Shown here: positions 10,956 to 23,565 of the stretch, piece after piece | Layout of the letters: each line of letters opens with the position of its first letter | How positions within the stretch are numbered: position 1 is the stretch's first letter | NCBI RefSeq assembly: GCF_019279795.1 | Contig: NC_056737.1 | Coordinates: forward strand, 1,191,865,965 to 1,191,929,964 | Source of the DNA: Protopterus annectens | Taxonomy: Eukaryota > Chordata > Ceratodontiformes > Protopteridae | Length of the DNA: 64,000 nt | Direction: 5' to 3' | Program-made: the position numbers and the translations under genes | Notes under the pieces: model-generated | The model's input: only the letters and a program-made list of their open reading frames with translations | Told to the model about the DNA's origin: nothing | The model's database searches: none

Positions 10956-13900
10956 CTATACCAAATACTACTAACAAGCTACATAAGCCAGGCCTGACCA
11001 CTACGCTTATACCAGATGCTACTAACAAGCAACTAGTCAGGACTGACCACTACCCCTATACCAAATACTACTAACAAGCTACTAAATTCAGTCAGAACAC
11101 CCCTATACAAAATGGTACTAACAAGGTACTATATTCAGGCCTGACCACTACCCCTTTACCAAATGCAACTAGCAAGCTAATAAAGCCAGGCTTCATGATT
11201 ACCCCTCTACCAAATGCTACTAACTAGCTAATAAGGCCAGGCCAGACCACTTCCGTCTATCAAATACTTCTAATAATCTACTAAAGTCAGGCTTGACCAT
11301 CACCAAATACTACTAGCAAGCAACTAAAGCCTGGCATGATCACTACCCTGATACAAAAATACTACTAACAACCTACTAAAGCCAGGCCTGAACACTACTC
11401 CTCTACCAACTACTACTAACAAGTGATTATAGTCAAGTCTGACCACCACCATGGTACCAAATTCTACAGACAAGTACTACAGTCAGTGTTGACCTCTACC
11501 TCTCTACCAAATTCTACAAGCAAGCTACTAAAGCCAGGCTTGACCACTAGCCCTCTACCAAATACTACTAGAAAGCTACTAAAGCCAGACCTCCCACCAC
11601 CCATATACAAACTACTACTAACAAGCTATCAAAGCCAGGCCTGACCAATACCCCAATAACAAATATTACTAAAAAGTTACTAAACTCAGGCCTGACCACT
11701 AACCCTATATCAAATACTGCTAACATGCTACGAAAGCCAGGCCTGACCAGTAACTCATACCAAATGCTATGAACACGCTACTAAAGATAGGCCTGACCAC
11801 TACCCCTATACCAAATACTACTATCAAGCTACTAAAGCCAGACCTGACCACTACCTCTATACCAAATGCTAATAACAAGTAACTAGAGCCAAGCTTGACC
11901 AGTAACTTTATAAAAAATACTACTTACAAGCTACTAAATCCAGGCCTGACTTCTAACCGTATACCAAATACTGCTAACAAGCTACAAAAGCCAGGCATGA
12001 TTACTTCCTCTATGCCAAATACTACTAACAAGCTACTAAACTCAAGCCTGACCACTACTCATATACAAGATACAACCAACAAGCTGTGATAGCCAGGCCT
12101 GACCACTACTCCTATAACAAATATTACTAACAAACTACTATAGCCAGGTCTGACCACCACTCCTCTATCAAATACTACAAACAAGTACTAAAGTCAGTCT
12201 TGACCACTACCCCTCTACCAAATACTACTAACAAGCTATGAAAGCCAGACCACTACACCTATAATAAATACCATTAACAAGCAACTAAAGTCAGGCCTGA
12301 CCACTACCCATATACAAAATACTACTAACAACCTACTAAAGCCAGGCCTGAAGACTACTCCTCTACCAACTACTACCAACAAGCTATTATAGTCAGGTCT
12401 GACCACCGCCACCCTACCAAATACTACTAACAAGTACTAAAGTCAGTCTTGACCTCTACCTCTCTAGCGGATACTACTAATAAGTTACTAAAGCCAGGTC
12501 TGACCACTAACCCATACCAAATGCTGTGAACAAGCTACTAAAGTCAGGCTTGACCACTACCCCTCTACCAAATACTACTAACAAGCTACTAAAGCCATGA
12601 CTGATAACCAACCAATACCAAATGCTATGAACAAGCTAATAAATTCAGGCCTGACCACTAACTCTCTCTCAAATACAGCTAACAAGCTATGAAAGGCTGG
12701 CCTGACTACTACCCTTATGCCAAATACTACCAACAAGCTACTAAGGTCAAGCCTGACCACTACTCCTAAATCAAATACTACTAAGAAACTCCAAAAGTCA
12801 GGCCTAAACACTACCCCTATAACAAATACCACTAAAAAGCAACTAAAGTCAGGCCTGACCACTATTCCTACACCAAATATTGCTAACTAGCTACTTAAGC
12901 CAGGCCTGACCACTACTAATCTACCAAATGCTACCAACAAGCTACTAAAGTAAGGCTTGACAACTACAGCTATAGCAAATACTAATAGGAAGCTACCAAA
13001 GCCAGGCCTGACTACTACACCATACCAAATACTATGAACAAGCTAATAAAGCTAGGCCTGATCACTACCCCTATACCAAATACTACTAACAAGCAACTAA
13101 AGCCAAGCCTGACCACTCTGTCTATATCAGATACTACTAACAAGCTAATAAAGCCAGGCCTGAGCACTACTCCTCTACCAACTACTACTAACAAGCTACT
13201 ATAGCCAGGACTGACCACCACTCCACTACTGAATACTCCAAACATGTACTAAAATCAGGCTTGACCACTACCCCTCTACCAAATGCTACTAACAAGTTAG
13301 TAAGGCCAGGCCTGACCACTAACACATACCAAATGCTATGAACAAGCTACTAAAGCCACACCTGACTACTACCCTATATCATAATCTACTAACAAGCTAT
13401 TAAAGTCAGGCTTGATCACTACCCCTCTACCAAATACTACTAACAAGCTACTAAAGCCAGGCCTGAATACTACACCATACCAAATACTACAAACAAGCTA
13501 ATAAAGCGAAATCTGACAATTACCCATATACCAAATACTACTAGCAAGCAACTAAAGCCATGCCTGACCACTACCTCTATACCAAATAATACTAACATGC
13601 TACTAAACCCAGGCCTGAGCATGACTCCTCCACCAACTACTACTAACAAGCTACTATAGCCAGGACTGACCAGCACTCCACTACCAAATACTACAAACAA
13701 GTGCTAATGTCATTCTTGACCACTACCCCTCTACCAAATACTACTAACAATTTACTAAAGCCAGGCCTGACCACTAACACATACCAAAGCCTATGAACAA
13801 GCTACTAAAGCCAGGCCTGACAACTACCCCTATACCATATACTACTAGCAAGCTACTAAAGTCAGGCTTGACCACTACAGATACTACAAACATGCTACTA

Positions 13901-14739
13901 AAGCTCAGGCTGATCACTAACCCATACCAAATGCTATGAACAAGCTATTCATTTCAGACATGACCAATAACCATCTATCAAATACTGCTAACAAGCTATG
14001 GAAGGAAGGCCTGAGGACTAACCCTATGCCAAATATTACCACCAAGCTACTAAGGTCAAGCCTAACCATTACCCCCTATACCAAATACTACTAACAAGCT
14101 ATGAAAGCTAATTTTACCACTACCCCTATACCAAATACTACAACCAACCTACTAAAGCCTGCCCTCACCACTACCCCTCTGCCAAATACTACTAACAGGT
14201 TACTAGAGCCAAGCCTGACCACTAACCCAATACCAAGTACTACTAAGAAGCTACAAAAACCAGGACTGACTACTGTCGGTATAGCACATGCCACTAACAA
14301 ACAACTAAAGTCAAGCTTGACCACTACCCCTATAACAAATACTACTAACAAGATACTATTGTCAGGCATGGCAAATACCCCTCTACCAAATACTAGTAAC
14401 AAACTACTAAACTCAGGTTTGACCACCTACCCCACTACCAAATACTACTATCAAGCTACTAAAGCTAGGCCTGACCAGTAACCTATACCAAATGCTATGA
14501 ACAAGCTACTAAAGTCAGCCCTGACCACTACCCATATACCAAATACTACCAACAAGCTACTAAAAGGCAAGGTTAACAAGTACCCCTCTAACAAATGCTA
14601 TTAACAAGCTACTAAACCCAGGCCTGACAACTAACCCATAACAAATGCTATGAACAAGCTATTAAAGCCAGGTATGACCACTACCCTATACCAAACACTA
14701 CTAACAAGCTACAAAACCCAGGCCTGACCACTACCCATA

Positions 14740-15043
14740 TCTATCAACCTCTTAGAGTAAGAAATTTGGACAAAGCCATAAAACGTGGTACAAATAGGGA
14801 TAATTTTAAAATATTGCTCTTACAAACTTAGAAAGTTGAAAGAATAACAGATTTTGCATTAGCATGAATTTTCTGAAGGATATGAAGTCTAAAACTCAAA
14901 TGTCTGTCATTATTTACTAACTTTAATCTTTAGTGATTTGCCACTAATTTGCCAGAAAACCACAATTTTATAAAAAATGGACCAAAAATATAAGGCAAAA
15001 ATGTGGACATTCTGCGAAAATCTGTACAGTTGAGAGATATGCC
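14740..15043 (-). mobile_element. MITE-like element, copy A, within the 51-bp array
   Basis: About 300 bp unlike the minisatellite but matching other copies in the window in inverse orientation. It ends in GTTGAGAGATATG, and the other end is CCTCTTAGAG-like, giving short imperfect terminal inverted repeats. The interior contains TTTTCTGAAGGATATGAAGT, TAAAATATTGCTCTTA and ATTTGCCAGAAAACCACAA. No coding capacity. A non-autonomous DNA transposon is the simplest reading; the superfamily is not determined. Confidence 0.7.
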
Positions 15044-18000
15044 ACTACTCCTAAATGAAAAACTACTTACAAGCTACAAAAGCCAGGCCTGACCACTACT
15101 TCTATACCAGATACTACTAACAGCAACTAAGGTCAGGCCTGACTGCTACCCTATACCAAATACTACTAACGAGCTACTAAAGCCAAGCATGACCACTAGC
15201 CCTCTAACAAATACTACTAACAAGTTACCAAAGATAGGTTTGACCACTAACCCTATACCAAATACTACTAGAAAGTTACTAAAGCCAGGCCTGTCCACTA
15301 CCCATATAAATACTACTAACAAGCAGATACAGAAGCCAGGCTTGACCACTACCCCAGTAACAAATACTACTAACAAGTTACTAAATTCAGGCCTGATCAC
15401 TAATCCTATACCAAATAATGTTAACAAGCTCCAAAAGGCAGGCATGACCAGTAAGCCATACCAAATACTATAAACAAGCTACTAAAGCCAGACCTGACCA
15501 CTTACCTAGTCTAAAAACTACTTACAAGCTACTAAAGCCAAGCATGACCACTACTCCTATACCAAATGCTACTTACAAGCTACTAGAGCCGATCCTGACC
15601 ACTACCCCAATACCAGATACCACTAACAAGCTACTAAATTCCACCTGACTACTAACCCTATACCAAATACTGCTAACAAGCTACATACACCCGGCCTGAC
15701 TACTACCCCTATGCAAAATAGTGCCAACAGGCTAGTAAAGTCAAGTCTGACCACTACCACTATACCAAATACTACTAACAAGCTATGATAGCCAGAGCTG
15801 ACCACTACCCCTATAATAAATATCACTAACAAGCAAATAAAGTCAGGGCTGACCAGTATCTGCAGACCTAATACTACTAACATGCTACTAAATTCAGACA
15901 TAACTACTATACTGATACCAAATACTACTAATAATCTACTAATGGCAGGCTTAGCCACTACTCCTATACCAAATACTACTAAAAATCTACTAATGTCAGG
16001 CATAACCATTACTCCTATACCAAATGACACTAACTAGGTACTGTCAGGCATGACCACTACCCTTCTACCAAATACTGCTAGCAAGTTATTAAAGTCAGAC
16101 TTGACCACCACCCCTATACCAAATACTACTAGCAAGTAACTAAAGTATGGCCTGACCAATACCCCTATGCCAAATACTATTAGCAAGCTATGAACGCTAC
16201 AACTAACCCATACCACTATAACAAATACTACTAACAAGCTACAAAAGCCAGGCCAGACCATTACCTCCACACCAAATACCATTAACTACCTACAAAAGCC
16301 AGGTCTAACCACTACCCCTCTACCAAATATTACTAAGGAGCTATAAACTCAGGTTTCACCATTAAACCCCTCTATCAAATACTAATAACAAGCTATTAAA
16401 GCCAGGCCTGACCTCTAACCCATACCAAATGTTATGAACAATCTACTAAAGCCAGACCTGATGACTACCCCTATACTAAATACTACTAACAAGTTACTAA
16501 ATTCAAGCTTGACCACTAAACCTCTATCAAATACTACTAACAAGTAGCTAAAGCCAGGCCTGATCACTACCCCATGCAAACTGCTAAGAATATGCTACTA
16601 AAGCCATTCCAGACCATTAACCCTACAAGAAATACTGCTAACAAGCTATGAAAGCCAAGCTTGAGCAAAACCCCTATAACAAATACTACTACCAAGCTAC
16701 TAAAGCCAGGTATGACCACTACCCCTATACCAAATGTTACTAACAAGCTACTATACCCAGCCTGACCACTAACCAATACCAAATGCTATGAACAAGTGAC
16801 TAAAGCCAGGCCTGACCACTACCTCTATGCCAAATGCTACTAACAAGCTACTAAACTCAAGCCAGTCCATTATCCCTATACAAAATACTACTAACAAGTC
16901 ACGAAAGCCAGGCCTGACCATTACCCATATAACAAATTCCACTAACAAGCAACTAAAGTCTGGACTGAGCACTACCATTATACCAAATACTACTTGAAAG
17001 CTACTAAAGCCAGATCCGAGTACTACTCCCTACCAACTACTATTAGCAAGCTACTAATGCCAGGTGTGACCACCACCCTCTACCAAATACTGCTAACCAC
17101 CTACTAAAGTCAGGCTTGACAACTACCCCTCTACCAAATACTACTAACAAGCCATTAAAGCCAGGACTGATCACTAACCCACGCCAAATTTTATGAACAC
17201 TTTACTAAACTTAGGCCTCACCACTAACCAGCTATCAAATACTGCTAACAAGCTACAAAAGCAGGCCTGACCACTATCCCTATGCCAAATACTAACAGCA
17301 AGCTACTAAGGTTAAGCCTAACCACTACTCCTATACCAAACACTACTAACAAGCTACAATAGCCAGGCCTGACCACTACCCCTATAACAAATACCACTAA
17401 CAAGCAACTAAAGTAAGGTCTGACCACTATCCCTATCCCAAACACTACTAACTAGCTACTAAAGCCAGGCCTGACCACTACCACTCTACCAAATACTACT
17501 ACCAATCTACTAAAGTCAAGCTTGACCACTACACCCATACCAAATACTGCTACCAAGGTACTAAAGCCACACCTGACTACTACCCCATACCAAATACTAT
17601 GATCAAGCTACTAAAACTAGGTTTGACCACTACTCCTATACCAAATACTACTAGCAAGCAACTAAAGCCAGGCTAGACCACTATTCATATGCCAAATACT
17701 ACTAACAAGCTATGAAAGCCAAGCCTGCCCACTACCCATGTAATAAATACTACTAACAAGCCCTATGAAAGCCAGGACTGACCACTAACCCTTTAATAGT
17801 TACTACTAACAAGCTGTGAAAGCCATACCTGACCACTACCCCTATACCAAATACTACTAACAAGCTACCTTAGCAAGGCCTGAATACTACCTCACTACCA
17901 AATACTACTAACAAGCTATTAAAGTCAGGTCTGACCACTACCCCTCTATCAAATACTAGCAACAAGCTACTAAAGTCAGGCTTGCCACTTCTCCTTTACC

Positions 18001-18297
18001 AAATACTACTAACAAGCTACGAAAGCCAAGCTTGAGCACAACCCCTAGACCAAATACTACTACCAAGCTACTAAAACCAGGTATGATGATTACCCCTATA
18101 CCAAATGCTACTAACAAGCTGCTACAGCCAAGCCTGACCACTAACACTCGACCAAATACTGCTAACAAGCTGTGAAAGCCAGGCCTGACCACTACCCCTA
18201 TGCCAAATACTACTAATAAGCTACTAAAGGCAATCCTGACCACTACTTCTATACCAAATACTACTAAGAAGGTATGAAAGCCAGGCCTGACAACTAC

Positions 18298-18311
18298 GGG
18301 GGGGGGGGGGC
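18298..18311 (+). repeat. Poly-G run at the array edge
   Basis: An uninterrupted run of about 13 G at the exact point where the 51-bp array stops. It may be a replication or repair scar, or an assembly artefact. Confidence 0.8.
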
Positions 18312-18419
18312 TCATGCTATCGGTCTGCAGGACTGCAGCCCTCCCACGTAAAAATAAAAGAAATACATAACATAAAACATAAACTTTAAAAAAAATGTTT
18401 CTTTTTTTACTGAGTACCG

Positions 18420-18740
18420 GAACTGCTGCGCATGCATGGACACACTCAAACTGCCCCACAGATGCCCAGGAATCTCTGCGAACTCTGACTGCCTGAGTAG
18501 CAGTCCAGATGCAGAGAAGGTATTATTTGCCCCACAGATGCCCACGATGCAGTGCGGCAGACAGGACCAATCAGGAGAGAGGTAAGCAGGGATTTGAGCA
18601 TCGGACCAATCAGGAATTTGGTAAGTTGAGTTCACAGCTCCTGCAGGGAAGCGTTGTCGAGCAAGGGTTTGCTGCTGCTTCGAGACAATGGAGTTGGACC
18701 TGGTTTACTGCTTTCCGAAATCCGGACCCATTTTACAGGT
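18420..18740 (+). promoter_or_regulatory. Candidate promoter and first exon
   Basis: This is the one stretch with promoter-like composition. CpG dinucleotides are much denser than in the flanks, and there are two GGACCAATCAGGA blocks with CCAAT at 18567-18571 and 18606-18610, 39 bp apart (NF-Y-type sites). Downstream an ATG at 18688 opens 17 codons (MELDLVYCFPKSGPILQ) that end at CAG/GTAAGG, a strong 5' splice donor at 18738/18739. Two further GTAAG donor-like sites follow the CCAAT blocks. No downstream exon could be matched, so a host first exon, a lncRNA promoter, or the 5' end of an unrecognised retroelement are all open. Confidence 0.35.
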
Positions 18741-21514
18741 AAGGTGTGTGTGTGTGAATACCTCCGTTCAAGCAAGGCAGCTCCTGTGTGTTTATTTTAA
18801 TCAAGGCAGTGACAGCCGAATAATTATAAATCATGAAACTTAAGAATAAAGGGTTCACACTAAGAGAAGCAAAGAAGTTTATCCATTTTTTAAAAAAAAA
18901 AACAAGTGGCTACAGCAAAGAAAACAGAGGGGTCAATAGTAGAAATAAATGCTTTAAACAAGAGTATAAGTACTGAAGAACTTGAAAAAGTATCCAGTCT
19001 TTTGGGAGACTGCAATGCCAAGGAAAGCCACATGCAATGAGCTATCGTTTTATAAAGGGATGGAGACATGGCGGAAGTAGAGATGTCAAGAGTGGAGCAA
19101 GAACATTTATGTCAGCAGGACAAGAAAGACTGTATGAAGGTGTGATAAAGTTAACTAATGGCCAGTAGTCTGACGTAATACAAATTACAATGGATTAAAA
19201 TCCTGAAATGAAGAATAAATATTTGTGAGACTGAACAGGCAAGAGAATGCTTGCGGGATTTGGACTGTCAATGAAATTAATGCATTATTGGAGATTATAA
19301 TGCTTTTTTTATTTATATTAAAGAAAACAATGTGAAGGTTATTGTACTAGTGTGATGCATTTAAGGTTTTTGTTAAATGAGATATAATAATTTATCATTT
19401 TTACAACTGTTACATGGGGAGATATTTTAAAATGGTTCAAAGTGGTTTATGGTTTTACATTAGTGTTATGTTTTAACAGTGTATTGGAGATAAAAGGAAT
19501 TAAACAGGATTGCTTGTTGAGTAAGGTATTTTTTTCTTTGTGCATGTGTAAAATCAGTTTTTGGCATTTGTTTGTTTTTTAATTCCAGGTTTAGTTCTAT
19601 GTATTAAAATGCTAACAGTCATGCTCTGAATAGAAAGTTGGTTTGTCAAATGGAGTTTTTGTGTTTTATATGTTCAGTTGTTGCATCTTGGTTAACCTGT
19701 GTTAAGTCATCTAAAGCTCTGCAGCTGTGTATTTCAGTTACATCACTACTGTGTAACCATACAATTACCATATTTAAATAAGGGCTTTGAGGAATGATGC
19801 TCCTTCATGCAGGTCTTCACTTTGCACTTTACTTTCAGTTTGTCTGTTAGTTTATTTGATGCCACAGCATACTTTCATTTACTGGAGTTTGCTTATCACC
19901 ACTGAAGGAAACAATAATCATTTAATGTGCTAATTAATATAGCATCAGTGGAGTATTCATTTGTTTTTAGGGTTTAATGTGTTCCTCTTCCACCTAGACA
20001 CCTAGCAGCAACTTCTTCATCCAGAATGGAGTTTCATAAAACCAGTAACACAAGCCTGTGTGTTTTTAGTGGCCATATACCTCCACAATAGCAACATATT
20101 CCCTCTTTAATTCTATGTATTAAGGGGTGTATGGGACTTGTTGCATACTTAATAAATGCCTTTTACACAGTGTCAAGCTTTTATCTCACTGAACTAAGCA
20201 AATATGATCTGTACATAAATGCAGTTCAGTGGTTTAATGGCTACTTTTGGACGTCCCTTTTGCTGAGTGGGCAAATAGTGCACTATATCAGGCAGGTACA
20301 CAGTCATCAGAAGTGGTAAAGGTATTTCTACCAGGTCAATTTCATTTCAGTCTCTTTTCTGACACAGTTATCAGTAATAGTCCTTGTATGCAGTTTTACA
20401 CAGGGGACTCACTGAAGACATATTACAGTTTTCTTCCTAGATATAACTGGAGGAATTACAGCCTTTCTGTGCAGCCACTGTATGGATAAACTACATTTGT
20501 TGCCATCAGTTTCATGTCTACGTTTCACAAGCCAGTCTGGATTCCAGATCATAACTTGTGCAACCTTCAGATAAAATGAAACATGCAGGTATCTTTGACA
20601 GACTCTACCACTTTAACTGCTGTAATTTAGGACACCATTCCTAACAGCATCCTTCCTGGTTCAAGCCACCTCAGTTTTCTTACCTTTATACTTAGACATA
20701 AATCTGAGTGAAACTTCTTTGTTTGTAAAACGGAACTCTAGACTAACTTCAGCAGGAAGGATCAAGGCCCAAGCCATGTCTTCATTACACCCACTGACCA
20801 TTATATCAATTACACTTTTATATGTAGGACAGCTATAATGTCATGACCTGCTTAACCCAATCTGCATTATTCCCACACCCTCCTTGAGGAGACTGTACTG
20901 ATGTAGATATGACATTTTTTTGCAAAACAAACACCCTTAAGACATTCACATGAGTATACCTGCAGAAACAGATTCACTCATGTTGCACTCCTACTTACTG
21001 CTTTCTGCTGAACTGTAAACAGTCTTCACTCAGCAGTAAGTTTATGAAATGCATCAAAATAACCACTGCTAATCTAAGCACTGTGTCAAACAATTATGTT
21101 TCTTTTGAAGCATAACCATGGCTTTAGAACCCAGATATTGTGGGAAGTACTGAGCCATTGCTTAAGATATTATCCTATATTCTTTACTAAAGCAATTATA
21201 CTGTTTACTAAATGGAGAAATAGGATTATGTAAGGAGTACAGCTTATCCTCACAAACAAGATTGACACTATACCAGTAACTACTTCCTCAAATAATACTG
21301 ACCATAAACCAAACTGGCTGGTTTGCCAAAGTTATATGGTTCATTCACTTGCACTTAGAATTAGGCTTATGCATCAACCACCCTTCACCTGAAACAGCTG
21401 CAAATGATATCATTAAGATCACATTAAATATCTTTAAATGCAAAAATACTTTGATTTTGGGAGTCCTAAATCTTCAGTGTTACCAAGCCGACTTGATTTG
21501 CTGCACTACCGAAG

Positions 21515-21515
<1 letters not shown>
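18741..21515. other. Unannotated AT-rich DNA
   Basis: No gene, exon with convincing splice sites, or known repeat recognised. It could be intronic to the candidate exon at 18688-18738. Open frames here are under 100 codons and lack motifs. Confidence 0.5.

Positions 21516-21594
<79 letters not shown>
21516..21594 (+). repeat. (GT)n microsatellite
   Basis: About 39 uninterrupted GT dinucleotides followed by AAATATATGCACACACG. Pure tract. Confidence 0.98.
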
Positions 21595-21598
<4 letters not shown>

Positions 21599-21904
21599 AT
21601 ATGCACACACGTATATGTGTGACATTCAATTGAGTGAATGAACACCTCATTGAACATTTTGAGCTGATGCATGAACAATCAGAGGCACAAGTTATCAGGT
21701 TTTAGAGTAGCTGAATGACAGTTGCTTGTACTATTGTGTAAGAATGTGGTGCAACCCTTTCTCAACTGTTGCGCCTTCTCTAATTTCATATATATAAAAG
21801 TCACTGGTGGTGTGTGTGGCTGCATATTGCATATAAGGTATGCAAGTAAGTTTGTCTCGCTGCAAAAAAAAAAAAACTGCTATAGGTTTTAATGAGTTTA
21901 TCGG

Positions 21905-21965
21905 TGTGTGTGTGTCTGTGTGTGTGTCTGTGTGTCTGTGTGTGTGTCTGTGTGTGTGTGCTCGT

Positions 21966-22020
<55 letters not shown>
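21905..22020 (+). repeat. Compound (GT)n-(AC)n microsatellite
   Basis: GT repeats with TCTG interruptions (21905-21961) switch at GCTCGTGTACAC into a pure AC tract (to 22020). The two halves are complementary, so the tract can fold into a hairpin. Confidence 0.95.
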
Positions 22021-22024
<4 letters not shown>

Positions 22025-22491
22025 AGACCAGAAGGTTGAGGAGACATCTGCATTTGAGGCAAAGACTGATGTTATTTGCAGCTAGAGCCTACAGAATTAC
22101 ACAGAGTATTGAACATAGTAATACAAACTGCCAATGAATGGCAAAGCAATTTGCAGATTTTTTACTATGTCTGCTTTTAGGTAGGTCTTTTAGTCCTGTA
22201 AACTAGGGTAGTTATGACTTCACTATCATGGTACATGGGCTCAACCATATAAATTTTGTCTTACTATTTAGTTATTAACATTTGCTCTAGGAATATGAGC
22301 TCATTATTTAAAAAAAAACTATCTCTTTCCATTTCAGAGTGTAGCAAAAGAAGATGCTTCAGTCTACTTTATCCTTTGATGTTAAATTCAGATCTATAGT
22401 TAGTACCCTCCTACATAGTGATGCTTGACTGCTTCAAAGTGTGTGCATGCACATGCGCTCGCTTGTGTGTGTGAAATGCCCTTGTTAACAC
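22025..22491. other. Unannotated DNA
   Basis: Nothing recognised apart from a short GTGTGCATGCACATGCGC stretch near 22440. Confidence 0.5.
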
Positions 22492-22575
22492 ATAGTGGTG
22501 GGTAGAAATACTCAGGCTTGAACCCTGTACCTTGGATGTAGGTGGTAAGGACTTGAATTCCCTACCCACCACTAT
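22492..22575 (-). mobile_element. Small tRNA-like element with 14-bp inverted ends
   Basis: The ends ATAGTGGTGGGTAG and CTACCCACCACTAT are perfect inverted repeats 56 bp apart. Read on the minus strand the interior has CAGGGTTCAAGCCTG, which resembles a T-arm with a B box. It could be a truncated tRNA-derived SINE head or a tiny inverted-repeat element. Confidence 0.35.
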
Positions 22576-22584
22576 TTGTAAAAA

Positions 22585-22655
22585 AAAATTGCAGATTTTT
22601 GCCTCATATTTGTTCTGTTCGTCATAAAATCTGTGTTTTTTGTATCTTCATATTT
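22585..22655 (+). mobile_element. MITE-like family fragment
   Basis: TTGCAGATTTTTGCCTCATA followed by CTGTTCGTCATAAAAT matches the left part of the MITE-like family (compare 62505-62560). Truncated where the SINE at 22669 begins. Confidence 0.55.
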
Positions 22656-22668
22656 CCTCGCAAAGGTT

Positions 22669-22756
22669 TGTAGTGCAGTGGTGCACTGGTAGCATTGTTG
22701 CCTAACAACAACAGGTTCTCTTGTTTGATTCTTGGCTGGGGTGCCTTCTGTGTGGA
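22669..22756 (+). mobile_element. tRNA-headed SINE, 5' half
   Basis: Matches the widespread vertebrate pattern GTGCAGTGGTnAGCAnTGTnGCC, then AGGTTCTCTTGTTTGATTC, then GGCTGGGGTGCC. A second copy is at 59303. The SINE is interrupted at TGCCTTCTGTGTGGA by a Penelope-like insertion and resumes at 24846. Confidence 0.75.
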
Positions 22757-23113
22757 TCCAAACCACACTGTAAAAGCAAAATTAATCCAAATGACAAAGC
22801 CAGTAGATTCTTCCTTTTATTAAAACACACACAAACCTCTCTAGTGCCTCAGCTTATCAGCCTTCCAGGAGATAATGCAAACAGAAAAAAGCATCTCTTA
22901 TAAAGATACATCAATTACAATAAAATCCACCAATAAAACAATTAACCCATTTTTATCAGCACTTTACAATAAGACCTTCCAATTACATTCCTGGTTCAAT
23001 CCACCAGGAGTTAAGGTGTTATACTTTAAAATAAAAACTGTTTCCTTAGACAGTAATTTATTTTTTAAACAAACTGTGTTTGTTGCTGAAACTTGTTCCA
23101 AAATACTGCCTTT

Positions 23114-23539
23114 TTAACCTTCACATGACCCTCCATGCATTTCATTAAAATGAAGGGCTACAGGGCTTTCTAATTTCTTATTCTTAATATCACGAATATG
23201 CTCTTGTAGCCTAACCTTGAAAGACCTCTTACTTTCACCAATATAAAATAAATTACATGGGCATTTAAGAGCATAAATAATACCCACTGCATTACAGGTA
23301 TACTCCATTACTGGTTTATATTTTATACCATTAATATTATCAAAATATTTCACTTCAAATGGAAAAACAGAACAATTTCCACATGCCCAGGTACCCACCC
23401 TACTAATTTCATAACTTATATTAATGCTCGGTAAAGAGAAACTAGCGTGAACTAACATATCCTTTAAATTATGTCCTCTCTTAAAAGAAATCAGAGGTGA
23501 ATGCCACACATTATTCAATTTATATCTTCCTTCTCTCAA
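23114..23539 (-). pseudogene. GIY-YIG endonuclease domain of the second PLE
   Basis: A 141-residue frame, ordered as in other PLEs: SFKRGHNLKDMLVHA (the RR..NL.D.LV motif), a Cys knuckle (WACGNCSVF, later YTCNAVG), then the GIY-YIG core GIIYALKCPCNLFYIGESKR, followed by R..EHIRDIKN with the conserved Arg and Glu-His. The core residues look complete. Upstream, the frame connects through a stop and a frame change to the RT part. Confidence 0.87.
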
Positions 23540-23565
23540 AAATGGCCAATAATATTTTATAGTTG

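Larger units (their letters stand above)
2641..18297 (+). repeat. 51-bp minisatellite array (three main blocks)
   Basis: Long tandem array with a 51-bp unit, approximately CTACTAAAGCCAGGCCTGAC followed by CACTACCCCTATACCAAATA and CTACTAACAAG. Uninterrupted blocks lie at about 3035-6437, 10957-14740 and 15043-18297, roughly 205 units in all. Units differ by many substitutions and small indels, so the array is old. Because 51 is a multiple of 3, both strands carry long open stretches encoding a 17-residue repeat (minus: hydrophobic, LLVVFGIGVVVRPGFSS-like; plus: Thr/Asn/Pro-rich). These frames are broken by stops every few units and have no start or gene context, so they are not called as genes. 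The array is interrupted by a CR1-like fragment, a PLE pair and a MITE-like element. Confidence 0.96.
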
